NCBI RefSeq assembly: GCF_014650035.1
Contig: NZ_BMUE01000019.1
Coordinates: 1 to 64,000, forward strand
Reading direction: 5' to 3'
From: Streptomyces lucensis JCM 4490
Lineage (GTDB): Bacteria; Actinomycetota; Actinomycetes; Streptomycetales; Streptomycetaceae
DNA length: 64,000 bases
Below are positions 35,302 to 42,437 of this stretch, piece after piece. Numbering within the stretch: position 1 is the first letter of the stretch; every line of letters begins with the position of its first letter. Below the pieces are notes generated by a model. The model had not been told where the DNA came from, did not search any database, and was given only the letters and a program-made list of their open reading frames with translations. The translations under genes and the position numbers were made by a program.

Positions 35302-36621
35302 ATGAATGACTGGCCCGAGGGATGGTCCGACGACAACCGTGGCACGCGCTACGGACGCGGCAGTGCCGGCGCGCAGCCGGAGAGCGCCCGCGTGATGCGT
35401 CAGGTGCGCCGCGGCCCGGCGGTACCGCCCGGGCAGCGCTCCGCCTACGGCAACGACCCGTCGGCACCGCCGTACGCGAACGGTGTCCCGCAGCAGCCGT
35501 CGTACGTCGACGGCCAGGGGTACGACGACGGCTCCGGCTACGGCGAGTACGACAGCGGCTACAACACCGGCCAGGTCTACGGCAGTCCCGGCGGCCACGG
35601 CCCGGGCGGCCCCGAGGGCACGGCCGCCCGGGCGCCGCGCCCCGCGCCGAACTGGCGGCGCCGCATCAAGTGGACGGCGATCACCCTGGCCACCGTGCTG
35701 GTCGTCACGTCGATCGCGACCTACTTCTGGGCCGACTCCAAGCTGCGCCGCGAGGTGGACCTGTCCAAGGTCATCGACCGGCCCGAGGCGGGCGACGGCA
35801 CCAACTACCTGATCGTCGGCTCGGACAGCCGCGAGGGCATGTCCAAGGAGGATGAGAAGAAGCTGCACACCGGTGGCGCCGAGGGCAAGCGCACCGACTC
35901 GATGATGATCCTGCACGTCGGCGACAACGGGGACACCCTGATCTCGCTGCCGCGCGACTCGAACGTCACGATCCCGAAGTTCCAGGGCTCGGAGTCCGGC
36001 AAGATCAAGGGCCCGCTGGGCACGAACAAGCTGAACGCGGCGTACGCGTTCGACGGCCCGACGCTCCTCGTGCGCACGATCGAGTACAACACCGGTCTGC
36101 ACATCGATCACTACGTGGAGATCGGCTTCCAGGGCTTCGCGAACATCGTGGACGCCGTCGGCGGTGTCGACATCGACATCGACAAGGCGTTCAAGGACAA
36201 GTGGTCGGGCGCCGACTTCCAGGCCGGCAAGCAGACGCTGAACGGCCAGCAGGCCCTCGCCTTCGTCCGCACCCGGCACGCGTTCGCCGCCTCGGACCTG
36301 CAGCGCACCAAGAACCAGCAGAAGTTCCTGGCGGCCCTGGCCCACCAGGTGGCCACCCCGTCGACGGTCCTGAACCCGTTCAAGTTCTACCCGACCATGG
36401 GCGCGGGCCTGGACTCCCTGATCGTCGACAAGGACATGAGCCTGTGGGACCTGGCCTCGATGTTCTGGGCGATGAAGGGCGTCAACAGCGGCGACGGCAC
36501 GTCGATGAACATGCCGATATCCGGCTCCGCGGGCGGCAACCTGGTCTGGGACAAGGCGAAGGTGAAGACCCTCGTGGACCAGCTGAACAACGACGAGAAG
36601 GTCACCGTCTCCGGTAACTAG
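35302..36621 (+). CDS. LCP family protein 6
   Basis: 439 residues from the ATG at 35302 (MNDWPEGWSDDNRGTRYGRG). The cytosolic N-terminus (~1-115) is rich in Tyr, Gly, Gln and Pro (GQGYDDGSGYGEYDSGYN), then a membrane helix (~123-143) and an LCP domain: NYLIVGSDSREGMSKEDEKK, RTDSMMILHVGDNGD, SLPRDSNVTIPKF, GPLGTNKLNAAYAFDGP, AFVRTRHAFAASDLQRTKNQQKF. There is no LytR_C domain. Predicted to transfer a polyprenyl-linked glycopolymer to peptidoglycan. Its stop codon overlaps that of the convergent methyltransferase gene in a shared CTAG. Confidence 0.93.
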   Translation: MNDWPEGWSDDNRGTRYGRGSAGAQPESARVMRQVRRGPAVPPGQRSAYGNDPSAPPYANGVPQQPSYVDGQGYDDGSGYGEYDSGYNTGQVYGSPGGHGPGGPEGTAARAPRPAPNWRRRIKWTAITLATVLVVTSIATYFWADSKLRREVDLSKVIDRPEAGDGTNYLIVGSDSREGMSKEDEKKLHTGGAEGKRTDSMMILHVGDNGDTLISLPRDSNVTIPKFQGSESGKIKGPLGTNKLNAAYAFDGPTLLVRTIEYNTGLHIDHYVEIGFQGFANIVDAVGGVDIDIDKAFKDKWSGADFQAGKQTLNGQQALAFVRTRHAFAASDLQRTKNQQKFLAALAHQVATPSTVLNPFKFYPTMGAGLDSLIVDKDMSLWDLASMFWAMKGVNSGDGTSMNMPISGSAGGNLVWDKAKVKTLVDQLNNDEKVTVSGN

Positions 36622-37466
36622 GCCGCGGACACGGCCTGGCGCACGGCGGAGCCGAGGAGTGCCACGTGGGGAAGGGCCAGGTGCCCTTCCCCATCGGCGT
36701 TCCCGGGGACGAAGGCGGCGCACAGACGCTCGTACTCGCGCCGGATCCGCGCGACGGTCCCGGGGGTCTGCGAGGTCACCACGAGCCCGATCGTCGCCAC
36801 TCCCCCGGCGGCGCCGCCCCACCACTCCTCGACGGTCGTCCGGTGGTCCCAGACCCGCTCGCGGGCGCCCGCCCCGGTGAACCCGGCCCCGATGAGCAGA
36901 TCGGCGAGCCCCCGCGGGGTGCGGGGGAAGTCCTCGGCCGGGTCCAGGCGCGGCAGGTACCGCGGCGGTACGGCGCCGCCCGCCGCGCACGCCTGCCCCA
37001 GCAGTTCCTGTCCGGCCCCGCGCCGCGCCCCCCACAGCGTCACCGCGATCCGGCCGCCCGGACGCAGCACGCGCCGCAGCTCGGCGAGGGCGGCCCGGGG
37101 CCGGCCCACGTGGTTGAGCACGAAGTTCCCCACCACGGCGTCGAACGCCCCGTCCGGGAAGGGCAGTTCCGGCAGCACGGCGACCTCGGCCGCCAGCCCG
37201 CGCCGACGGGCCCGCGCCACCATCCCGGCATCGGCGTCCACGGCCCGCACCAGCGCCCCGCGTTCCCCCGCCGCGAGGGCGGCCGTGCCGGTGCCCGTGC
37301 CGACGTCGAGGACACGCGTCCCCGCCGTGACCCCCGCCGCGTCCAGCAGGTGGGGCACCGGATAGGCGCACAGCCGGCCGAAACTCCTGGCGTAGGCCTC
37401 GGCCCGGCCCGCCCACATCGACCGCTCGGCGGCGTCGAAGGCCGCGGTCCCGTCCGTCACAGTCAT
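36618..37466 (-). CDS. class I SAM-dependent methyltransferase
   Basis: 282 residues from the ATG at 37466 (MTVTDGTAAFDAAERSMWAG). SAM-binding glycine motif RVLDVGTGTGTAALAAGERG, acidic VRAVDADAGMVARA, then LPFPDGAFDAVVGNFVLNHV and RVLRPGGRIAVTLWG: a UbiE/MenG-like methyltransferase_11 fold. Substrate unknown. The 3' end overlaps LCP 6 convergently by 4 bp. A terminator of the upstream gene separates it from the copper-binding protein gene, so it is likely transcribed alone. Confidence 0.9.
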   Translation of the reverse strand: MTVTDGTAAFDAAERSMWAGRAEAYARSFGRLCAYPVPHLLDAAGVTAGTRVLDVGTGTGTAALAAGERGALVRAVDADAGMVARARRRGLAAEVAVLPELPFPDGAFDAVVGNFVLNHVGRPRAALAELRRVLRPGGRIAVTLWGARRGAGQELLGQACAAGGAVPPRYLPRLDPAEDFPRTPRGLADLLIGAGFTGAGARERVWDHRTTVEEWWGGAAGGVATIGLVVTSQTPGTVARIRREYERLCAAFVPGNADGEGHLALPHVALLGSAVRQAVSAA

Positions 37467-37487
37467 GGGACCAAGCCTGCCGCACAA

Positions 37488-37520
37488 GCCCGAGGGCACC
37501 CGCACGGGGCGCCCTCGGGC
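37488..37520 (-). terminator. hairpin terminator of the copper-binding protein gene
   Basis: 10-bp perfect inverted repeat GCCCGAGGGC/GCCCTCGGGC with a 13-nt loop, 18 bp after the stop codon at 37539. Confidence 0.75.
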
Positions 37521-37538
37521 AGGTCCGCGCGCGGCGGT

Positions 37539-37907
37539 TCACATGCCGGCGTGACCCATCGCCCGGCAGGTCTCCGCACAGCGGCGGGCCGCCTCGGCGC
37601 AGCGCATCATCTGCTGGTCGTCCGGCATGGACATACACGCCTCGGCGCACATGTCGCAGACCTTCGCGCACAGCATGCACATCTCCGCCGACATCGGCGA
37701 GCGGCGCATCATCATGTCGGCGCACATCCGGGTGGTCTCGGAGCAGTCCATGAGCGCGCGCATGATCTGCATCTGCTGCGGGCCGCCCTTCTGCATGCAG
37801 GAGCTCATGGTCTCCTCGCACATGCTGTGGCAGCTCATGCAGGCCTCGATGCAGTCCTGCATCTGCTGGGTGAGGGCGGGCATCGTTCCGGACTGGGACT
37901 GGGTCAT
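37539..37907 (-). CDS. Cys/Met-rich four-helix bundle copper-binding protein (DUF326/Csp-like)
   Basis: 122 residues with 15 cysteines and 24 methionines. The cysteines recur at helical spacing, such as Cys19/23/26/30/37, Cys77/80/84/87/91 and Cys103/110/114, as in copper storage proteins (Csp) and DUF326 proteins, where they line the core of a four-helix bundle and bind many Cu(I) ions. There is no signal peptide, so it should be a cytosolic Csp3-like form. The Met content is unusually high and could add Cu(I) sites at the bundle ends. No copper regulator or ATPase gene is adjacent. Confidence 0.88.
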   Translation of the reverse strand: MTQSQSGTMPALTQQMQDCIEACMSCHSMCEETMSSCMQKGGPQQMQIMRALMDCSETTRMCADMMMRRSPMSAEMCMLCAKVCDMCAEACMSMPDDQQMMRCAEAARRCAETCRAMGHAGM

Positions 37908-38032
37908 GGCTCCTCCTCGGGAGGCGGGGGCCCGGACCGGGCCCCGTGTGCTTCCGTCCTACGTCCCGCGGTGCCGCCCCGCATGTCGACCTACGGCTTC
38001 CGGCCCACGGACCGGACCCCGCGCGAAACACA

Positions 38033-38056
38033 GAGGGCGCCCCACGGGGCGCCCTC
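38033..38056 (-). terminator. hairpin terminator of the acyl-CoA dehydrogenase gene
   Basis: GAGGGCGCCCC (38033-38043) and GGGGCGCCCTC (38046-38056), a perfect 11-bp inverted repeat, 25 bp past the stop. Confidence 0.8.
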
Positions 38057-38080
38057 CGCCGGATGCTTGTGCCCGGGCCG

Positions 38081-39238
38081 TTACGGCAGGTTGCGGGCCA
38101 TGACGATCCGCTGGACCTGGTTCGTGCCTTCGTAGATCTGGGTGATCTTCGCGTCGCGCATCATGCGCTCGACCGGGTAGTCGCGGGTGTAGCCGTAGCC
38201 GCCGAGGAGCTGGACGGCGTCCGTGGTGACCTCCATGGCCACGTCGGAGGCGAAGCACTTGGCGGCCGCGCCCTGGAACGTGAGGTCGCCGTCGCCGCGC
38301 TCGGAGGCGGCCGCGGCCTGGTAGGTCAGGGCACGGGCGGCCGCGATCTTCATGGCCATGTCGGCGAGCATGAACTGGATGCCCTGGAAGTCGGCGATCG
38401 GCTTGCCGAACTGCTTGCGCTCCTGGACGTAGCCCTTGGCGTAGTCGAGGGCGCCCTGGGCGACACCGAGCGCCTGGGCGGCGATGGTGATGCGGGTGTG
38501 GTCCAGGGTCTTCATCGCGGTGGCGAAGCCGGTGCCCTCCTCGCCGATCATGCGGTCGGCGGGGATGCGGACGTTGTCGAAGTAGACCTCGCGGGTCGGG
38601 GAGCCCTTGATGCCGAGCTTCTTCTCGGGGGCGCCGAAGGAGACGCCCTCGTCCGACTTCTCCACGACGAACGCCGAGATGCCCTTCGAGCGCTTGGTCG
38701 GGTCGGTGACCGCCATCACCGTGTAGTACTCGGAGACGCCCGCGTTGGTGATCCAGCGCTTCACGCCGTTGAGGATCCAGTGGTCGCCGTCGCGGACCGC
38801 CTTGGTCTTCATGCCGGCGGCGTCCGAGCCGGCCTCCGGCTCGGAGAGGCAGTACGAGAACATCGCGTCGCCCTTGGCGAGCGGCGTGAGGTACTTCTTC
38901 TTCAGCTCCTCGCCGCCGGAGAGGATCACCGGCAGGGAGCCGAGCTTGTTCACCGCGGGGATGAGGGAGGAGGAGACGCAGGCGCGGGCCACCTCCTCGA
39001 TCACGATGACCGTGGCGAGAGCGTCGGCGCCGGCGCCGCCGTACTCCTCGGGGACGTGCACGGCGTGCAGGTCGTTCGCGACCAGGGCGTCCAGCGCCTC
39101 CTGGGGGAACCGGGCCTCCTCGTCCACCGCCGTGGCGAACGGCGCGATCTTCGCCTCGACCAGCGAACGGACGGCGTCCCGGAGCATGTCGTGCTCCTCG
39201 GACGGGCGGTACAGGTCGAAGTCAGCCGATCCGGCCAC
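38081..39238 (-). CDS. acyl-CoA dehydrogenase
   Basis: 385 residues, cytosolic FAD enzyme of fatty-acyl or branched-acyl-CoA beta-oxidation. Motifs: FSYCLSEPEAGSDAAGMKTK and WITNAGVSEYYTVMAV for FAD/substrate, the dimer-interface QFGKPIADFQGIQFMLADMA, and the catalytic-base region LLGGYGYTRDYPVERMMRDAKI followed by QIYEGTNQVQRIVMARNL. GTG start at 39238. Substrate chain is unreadable. The upstream region is unusually AT-rich with a palindrome. Likely a single-gene unit. Confidence 0.95.
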   Translation of the reverse strand: MAGSADFDLYRPSEEHDMLRDAVRSLVEAKIAPFATAVDEEARFPQEALDALVANDLHAVHVPEEYGGAGADALATVIVIEEVARACVSSSLIPAVNKLGSLPVILSGGEELKKKYLTPLAKGDAMFSYCLSEPEAGSDAAGMKTKAVRDGDHWILNGVKRWITNAGVSEYYTVMAVTDPTKRSKGISAFVVEKSDEGVSFGAPEKKLGIKGSPTREVYFDNVRIPADRMIGEEGTGFATAMKTLDHTRITIAAQALGVAQGALDYAKGYVQERKQFGKPIADFQGIQFMLADMAMKIAAARALTYQAAAASERGDGDLTFQGAAAKCFASDVAMEVTTDAVQLLGGYGYTRDYPVERMMRDAKITQIYEGTNQVQRIVMARNLP

Positions 39239-39269
39239 GGTCTCTCACGCTCCAAAGACGCAGTGATAC

Positions 39270-39310
39270 TGACGCTAATTACCGTTAAGTAACTCAATTT
39301 TAAAGGGCTG
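39270..39310. promoter_or_regulatory. AT-rich palindromic region upstream of acyl-CoA dehydrogenase
   Basis: Contains TTACCGTTAAGTAA, an inverted repeat TTAC/GTAA with a 6-bp centre, in a 40-bp AT-rich island (about 39275-39308) between the dehydrogenase and UDP-sugar dehydrogenase genes. Size and position suit a TetR-type fatty-acid regulator operator; this is inference. Confidence 0.4.
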
Positions 39311-39419
39311 GCCCGCACTCGCCTACGTGAGCTGCGCGACAGCGGAAAAGTTCCCCGGTCGCGGGCCCGACTATGCTCAGGCCCCGCACGAGTAAGTCCC
39401 CGAGCAGGAGCGCGCACCC

Positions 39420-40763
39420 ATGAGCCTGAAGATCACCGTGATCGGCACCGGCTACCTCGGCGCCACGCACGCCGCCGCCATGGCCGAGCTCGGTTTCGAG
39501 GTGCTGGGACTCGACGTCGTGCCGGAGAAGATCGCCATGCTGGAGCGCGGCGAGACGCCGATGTACGAGCCGGGCCTGGAGGAGCTGCTGCGCCGGCACG
39601 TGGCCGGTTTCGAGGGGACCTCGGGGCGGCTGCGGTTCACCATGGACTGGGCCGAGGCGGGGGCGTTCGGCGATGTGCACTTCGTGTGCGTGAACACCCC
39701 GCAGAAGCACGGCGAGTACGCGTGCGACATGTCGTACGTGGACTCCGCGATCGCCTCCCTCGCCCCGCACCTGCACGGCCCGGCCCTGGTGGTCGGCAAG
39801 TCGACCGTGCCGGTGGGCTCGGCCGACCGGCTGGCGGCGTACCTCGCCGAGCACGCGCCGGCCGGCGCGGACGCCGAGCTGGCGTGGAACCCGGAGTTCC
39901 TGCGCGAGGGCTTCGCCGTCCAGGACACCCTGCACCCGGACCGGATCGTGGCCGGGGTGCGCAGCGAGCGGGCGGAGAAGCTGCTGCGGGAGGTGTACGC
40001 CACGCCGATCGGCGAGGGCACGCCGTTCGTGGTGGCCGACTTCCCGACCGCCGAGCTGGTGAAGACCGCCGCGAACTCCTTCCTCGCGACCAAGATCTCC
40101 TTCATCAACGCGATGGCGGAGGTGTGCGAGGCCGGGGGCGGCGACGTGGCGAAGCTGGCGGAGGCCATCGGGTACGACGACCGGATCGGCCGCAAGTTCC
40201 TGCGTGCCGGGATCGGCTTCGGCGGCGGCTGCCTGCCCAAGGACATCCGGGCGTTCATGGCACGGGCGGGCGAGCTGGGCGCGGACCAGGCGCTGACCTT
40301 CCTGCGGGAGATCGACTCCATCAACATGCGCCGGCGCGGCCAGATGGTGGAGATGGCCCGGGAGGCGCTCGGGGGCGGCTCCTTCCTGGGCAAGCGGGTC
40401 GCGGTGCTCGGCGCGACCTTCAAGCCGGACTCGGACGACGTCCGTGACTCGCCCGCGCTGAACGTGGCCGGGCAGATCCACCTCCAGGGCGGCCAGGTCA
40501 CGGTGTACGACCCGAAGGGCATGGACAACGCCCGCAAGGTCTTCCCGACGCTGGGCTACGCCGAGTCGGCGCGGGAGGCCGTCCGCGGCGCCGACATCGT
40601 GCTACACCTGACGGAGTGGCGGGAGTTCAGGGAGCTGGACCCGGCGGAGCTGGGCGAGGTCGCGACGGCGCGGGTGCTGCTGGACGGGCGCAACGCCCTG
40701 GACCCGGAGGTGTGGCGGCGGGCCGGCTGGACGTACCGGGCGATGGGGCGTCCCACCGCTTAG
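39420..40763 (+). CDS. UDP-glucose/GDP-mannose 6-dehydrogenase
   Basis: 447 residues, NAD-dependent, oxidising the C6 hydroxyl of an NDP-hexose to the uronate. Rossmann motif ITVIGTGYLGATHAAAMAE at the N-terminus, NTPQK and TVPVGSADRL in the first domain, NPEFLREGFAVQD, and the catalytic cysteine in GFGGGCLPKDIRAF (Cys271), followed by the UDP-binding domain (VLGATFKPDSDDVRDSPAL). AGGAG lies 9 bp before the ATG. Whether the substrate is UDP-glucose or GDP-mannose cannot be read. It could supply uronate for wall polymers such as teichuronic acid. Confidence 0.93.
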   Translation: MSLKITVIGTGYLGATHAAAMAELGFEVLGLDVVPEKIAMLERGETPMYEPGLEELLRRHVAGFEGTSGRLRFTMDWAEAGAFGDVHFVCVNTPQKHGEYACDMSYVDSAIASLAPHLHGPALVVGKSTVPVGSADRLAAYLAEHAPAGADAELAWNPEFLREGFAVQDTLHPDRIVAGVRSERAEKLLREVYATPIGEGTPFVVADFPTAELVKTAANSFLATKISFINAMAEVCEAGGGDVAKLAEAIGYDDRIGRKFLRAGIGFGGGCLPKDIRAFMARAGELGADQALTFLREIDSINMRRRGQMVEMAREALGGGSFLGKRVAVLGATFKPDSDDVRDSPALNVAGQIHLQGGQVTVYDPKGMDNARKVFPTLGYAESAREAVRGADIVLHLTEWREFRELDPAELGEVATARVLLDGRNALDPEVWRRAGWTYRAMGRPTA

Positions 40764-40803
40764 CGCGACGAGGACGCGACGGGAGGGAAAACGGCGTGAA
40801 GGG

Positions 40804-40844
40804 GACGCCGGTTCGGCCGAGGCTCAGTCGGCCGAACCGGCGTC
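40804..40844 (+). terminator. strong hairpin terminator
   Basis: Perfect 17-bp inverted repeat (40804-40820 and 40828-40844) with a 7-nt loop, between the convergent UDP-sugar dehydrogenase and CGNR genes; probably serves both. Confidence 0.92.
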
Positions 40845-40870
40845 TTCCCGCATTCTGCACCACATGGGGC

Positions 40871-41404
40871 TCATGTGGCCGGTGAACCGTCCGTGATGTC
40901 CGGCTCCTTCGCCCGGTAGCGGCGCATCTTGGCGCGGGCCCCGCACACCCGCATCGAGCACCAGCGGCCGCGTCCGGCGGGGCTGCGGTCGTAGTAGGCC
41001 CAGTGGCAGGTGACGGCCTCGCACGCCTTCAGCCGGGTCCAGGTGCCCGCGACCAGGGCCTCGGCGACGGCGGTGGCGATCCGGGCGAGCAGGGGGCCGT
41101 CGTCGGCGGGGGCGAGGGCGGCGGAGCCGTCGCGGTCGTCGACGGACACGTACAGCGGGGCGCGGCTCAGCAGCGTGCCGAGCGGGGTGACCGGGCGGTG
41201 CGGCGGGTGTCCGGCGTGGGCGAGGAGGGTGGCCCGCAGTGACTCGCGCAGTTCGCGGGCCGCGTGCAGCCCGTCCTCGGTGAGGCCGAAGGGCGCCCGG
41301 CCGTCCGCCGTGTCGAGCGAGTCGCGCCCCGTCTCGATGTCCAGGGTGTTCACCAGGGACTCGATCAGGGCCAGGCCGCCGGGGGCGGCCGTTCTCTCGC
41401 TCAT
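40871..41404 (-). CDS. CGNR zinc-finger (ABATE domain) regulator-like protein
   Basis: 177 residues. The N-terminal ~120 residues correspond to the ABATE domain; the C-terminal end is the CGNR-type zinc finger ACEAVTCHWAYYDRSPAGRGRWCSMRVCGARAKMRRYR, presented here only by position (about 127-164). The name-giving CGNR is CGAR in this protein. These proteins are treated as stress-linked DNA-binding regulators, with little experimental support. Divergent from two VOC genes across a region with repeated GTTAC half-sites, so it may control them and itself (inference). Confidence 0.85.
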   Translation of the reverse strand: MSERTAAPGGLALIESLVNTLDIETGRDSLDTADGRAPFGLTEDGLHAARELRESLRATLLAHAGHPPHRPVTPLGTLLSRAPLYVSVDDRDGSAALAPADDGPLLARIATAVAEALVAGTWTRLKACEAVTCHWAYYDRSPAGRGRWCSMRVCGARAKMRRYRAKEPDITDGSPAT

Positions 41405-41444
41405 GCCCGCAAGGTACCTCCCGTGTGCCGGAATCCTGTTGCGA

Positions 41445-41505
41445 GGTTACCGCCAATGGGGCAGCATGCGGTAACGGTTACTGGTTACCCGGCTCTAGGG
41501 GTAAC
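41445..41505. promoter_or_regulatory. cluster of GTTAC/GTAAC operator-like half-sites
   Basis: Five half-sites in 61 bp: GGTTACCGC (41445-41453), GCGGTAAC (41468-41475), GGTTAC (41476-41481), GGTTACC (41483-41489) and GGTAAC (41500-41505). The first two form an inverted repeat with 14 bp between. The cluster lies between the divergent CGNR and VOC genes and upstream of the AAGGAGGAG ribosome-binding site. Confidence 0.6.
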
Positions 41506-41525
41506 GCACGACTCAAGGAGGAGTC

Positions 41526-41885
41526 ATGGCTCTCGCGAAGCTCGGTGTCGTGGTCCTGGACTGTCCCGACCCGCGCGCGCTGGCCGGTTTCTACGCCGGC
41601 GTGCTGGGCGGCACGGTCGAGGGAGAAGGGGAGTGGGTGGACCTGAAGGTGCCCGGCGGAGCGGCGCTGGCCTTCCAGCGGGCGCCCGGGTTCGAGCCGC
41701 CGCGGTGGCCGGCGGCGGACCGCTCGCAGCAGTTCCACCTGGATCTCGTGGTGGAGGACCTGGACGCGGCCGAGAAGGAGGTGCTGGAGCTGGGCGCGAA
41801 GCCGCTGGACGCGGAGGACCGCTCGCGCACGTTCCGTGTCTACGCCGACCCGGCGGGGCACCCGTTCTGCCTCTGTGCCTGCTGA
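41526..41885 (+). CDS. VOC (glyoxalase/bleomycin-resistance fold) family protein 1
   Basis: 119 residues, preceded by AAGGAGGAG. One VOC module with paired beta-alpha-beta-beta-beta units: LGVVVLDCPDPRALAGFYAG, FQRAPGFEPPRWPAADRSQQ, HLDLVVEDLDAAEKEVLELG and the end FRVYADPAGHPFCLC. The His of HLDL and the His/Cys of the tail fit a metal site or a binding pocket. Substrate unknown. It is paralogous to the next gene (21 bp apart) and likely in one operon with it. Confidence 0.85.
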   Translation: MALAKLGVVVLDCPDPRALAGFYAGVLGGTVEGEGEWVDLKVPGGAALAFQRAPGFEPPRWPAADRSQQFHLDLVVEDLDAAEKEVLELGAKPLDAEDRSRTFRVYADPAGHPFCLCAC

Positions 41886-41906
41886 TCCGTCCCGAAGGAG
41901 GACACC

Positions 41907-42296
41907 ATGGCGTCCGTCGCCCGTTTCCGTTCCGTCGTACTGGACTGTCCCGACCCGCATGCGCTGGCCGGCTTCTACGCGGCGGTGGCCGGAGGCACCC
42001 CGCAGGCCGATGACGACGACTGGGTCGTCCTGAGGGTCCCGGGCGGGCCGCGGCTGGCGTTCCAGCGGGCCGAGGGGCACACCCCGCCCGAGTGGCCGCG
42101 TGCCGACCGCAACGGCCAGCAGTTCCACCTCGACTTCGACGCGGGCCGGACCTGGGCGGAGGTCGACGCGGCGCACGAGCGGGTGCTGGCGCTCGGCGCG
42201 CGGCCGCTGGACGTGGAGGACCGGGAGAAGAAGGACTTCGCGGTGTACGCCGACCCGGCCGGGCACCCGTTCTGCCTGTGCCGGATCGAAGAGTGA
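41907..42296 (+). CDS. VOC family protein 2
   Basis: 129 residues, with GAAGGAGGA before the ATG. Same layout as the preceding gene (VVLDCPDPHALAGFYAAVAG, WVVLRVPGGPRLAFQRAEG, FHLDFDAGRTWAEVDAAHE, AVYADPAGHPFCLCRIEE). The pair looks like a tandem duplication. VOC dimers often form from two such modules, so a heterodimer is possible (inference). Substrate unknown. Confidence 0.85.
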   Translation: MASVARFRSVVLDCPDPHALAGFYAAVAGGTPQADDDDWVVLRVPGGPRLAFQRAEGHTPPEWPRADRNGQQFHLDFDAGRTWAEVDAAHERVLALGARPLDVEDREKKDFAVYADPAGHPFCLCRIEE

Positions 42297-42437
42297 GCCG
42301 CGCTCCGGGCCGCACGGCGCGCTTCGTGCGGCCGGGGCCGGACCGTGCCTGAGGCGGCGACGGCGCGGAGCGGAGCGCCGGGGGCGGAGGCGGAACGGAC
42401 GGTCGTGCCGGCCGCCCGCCCCCGGCGGACGGCCCGC

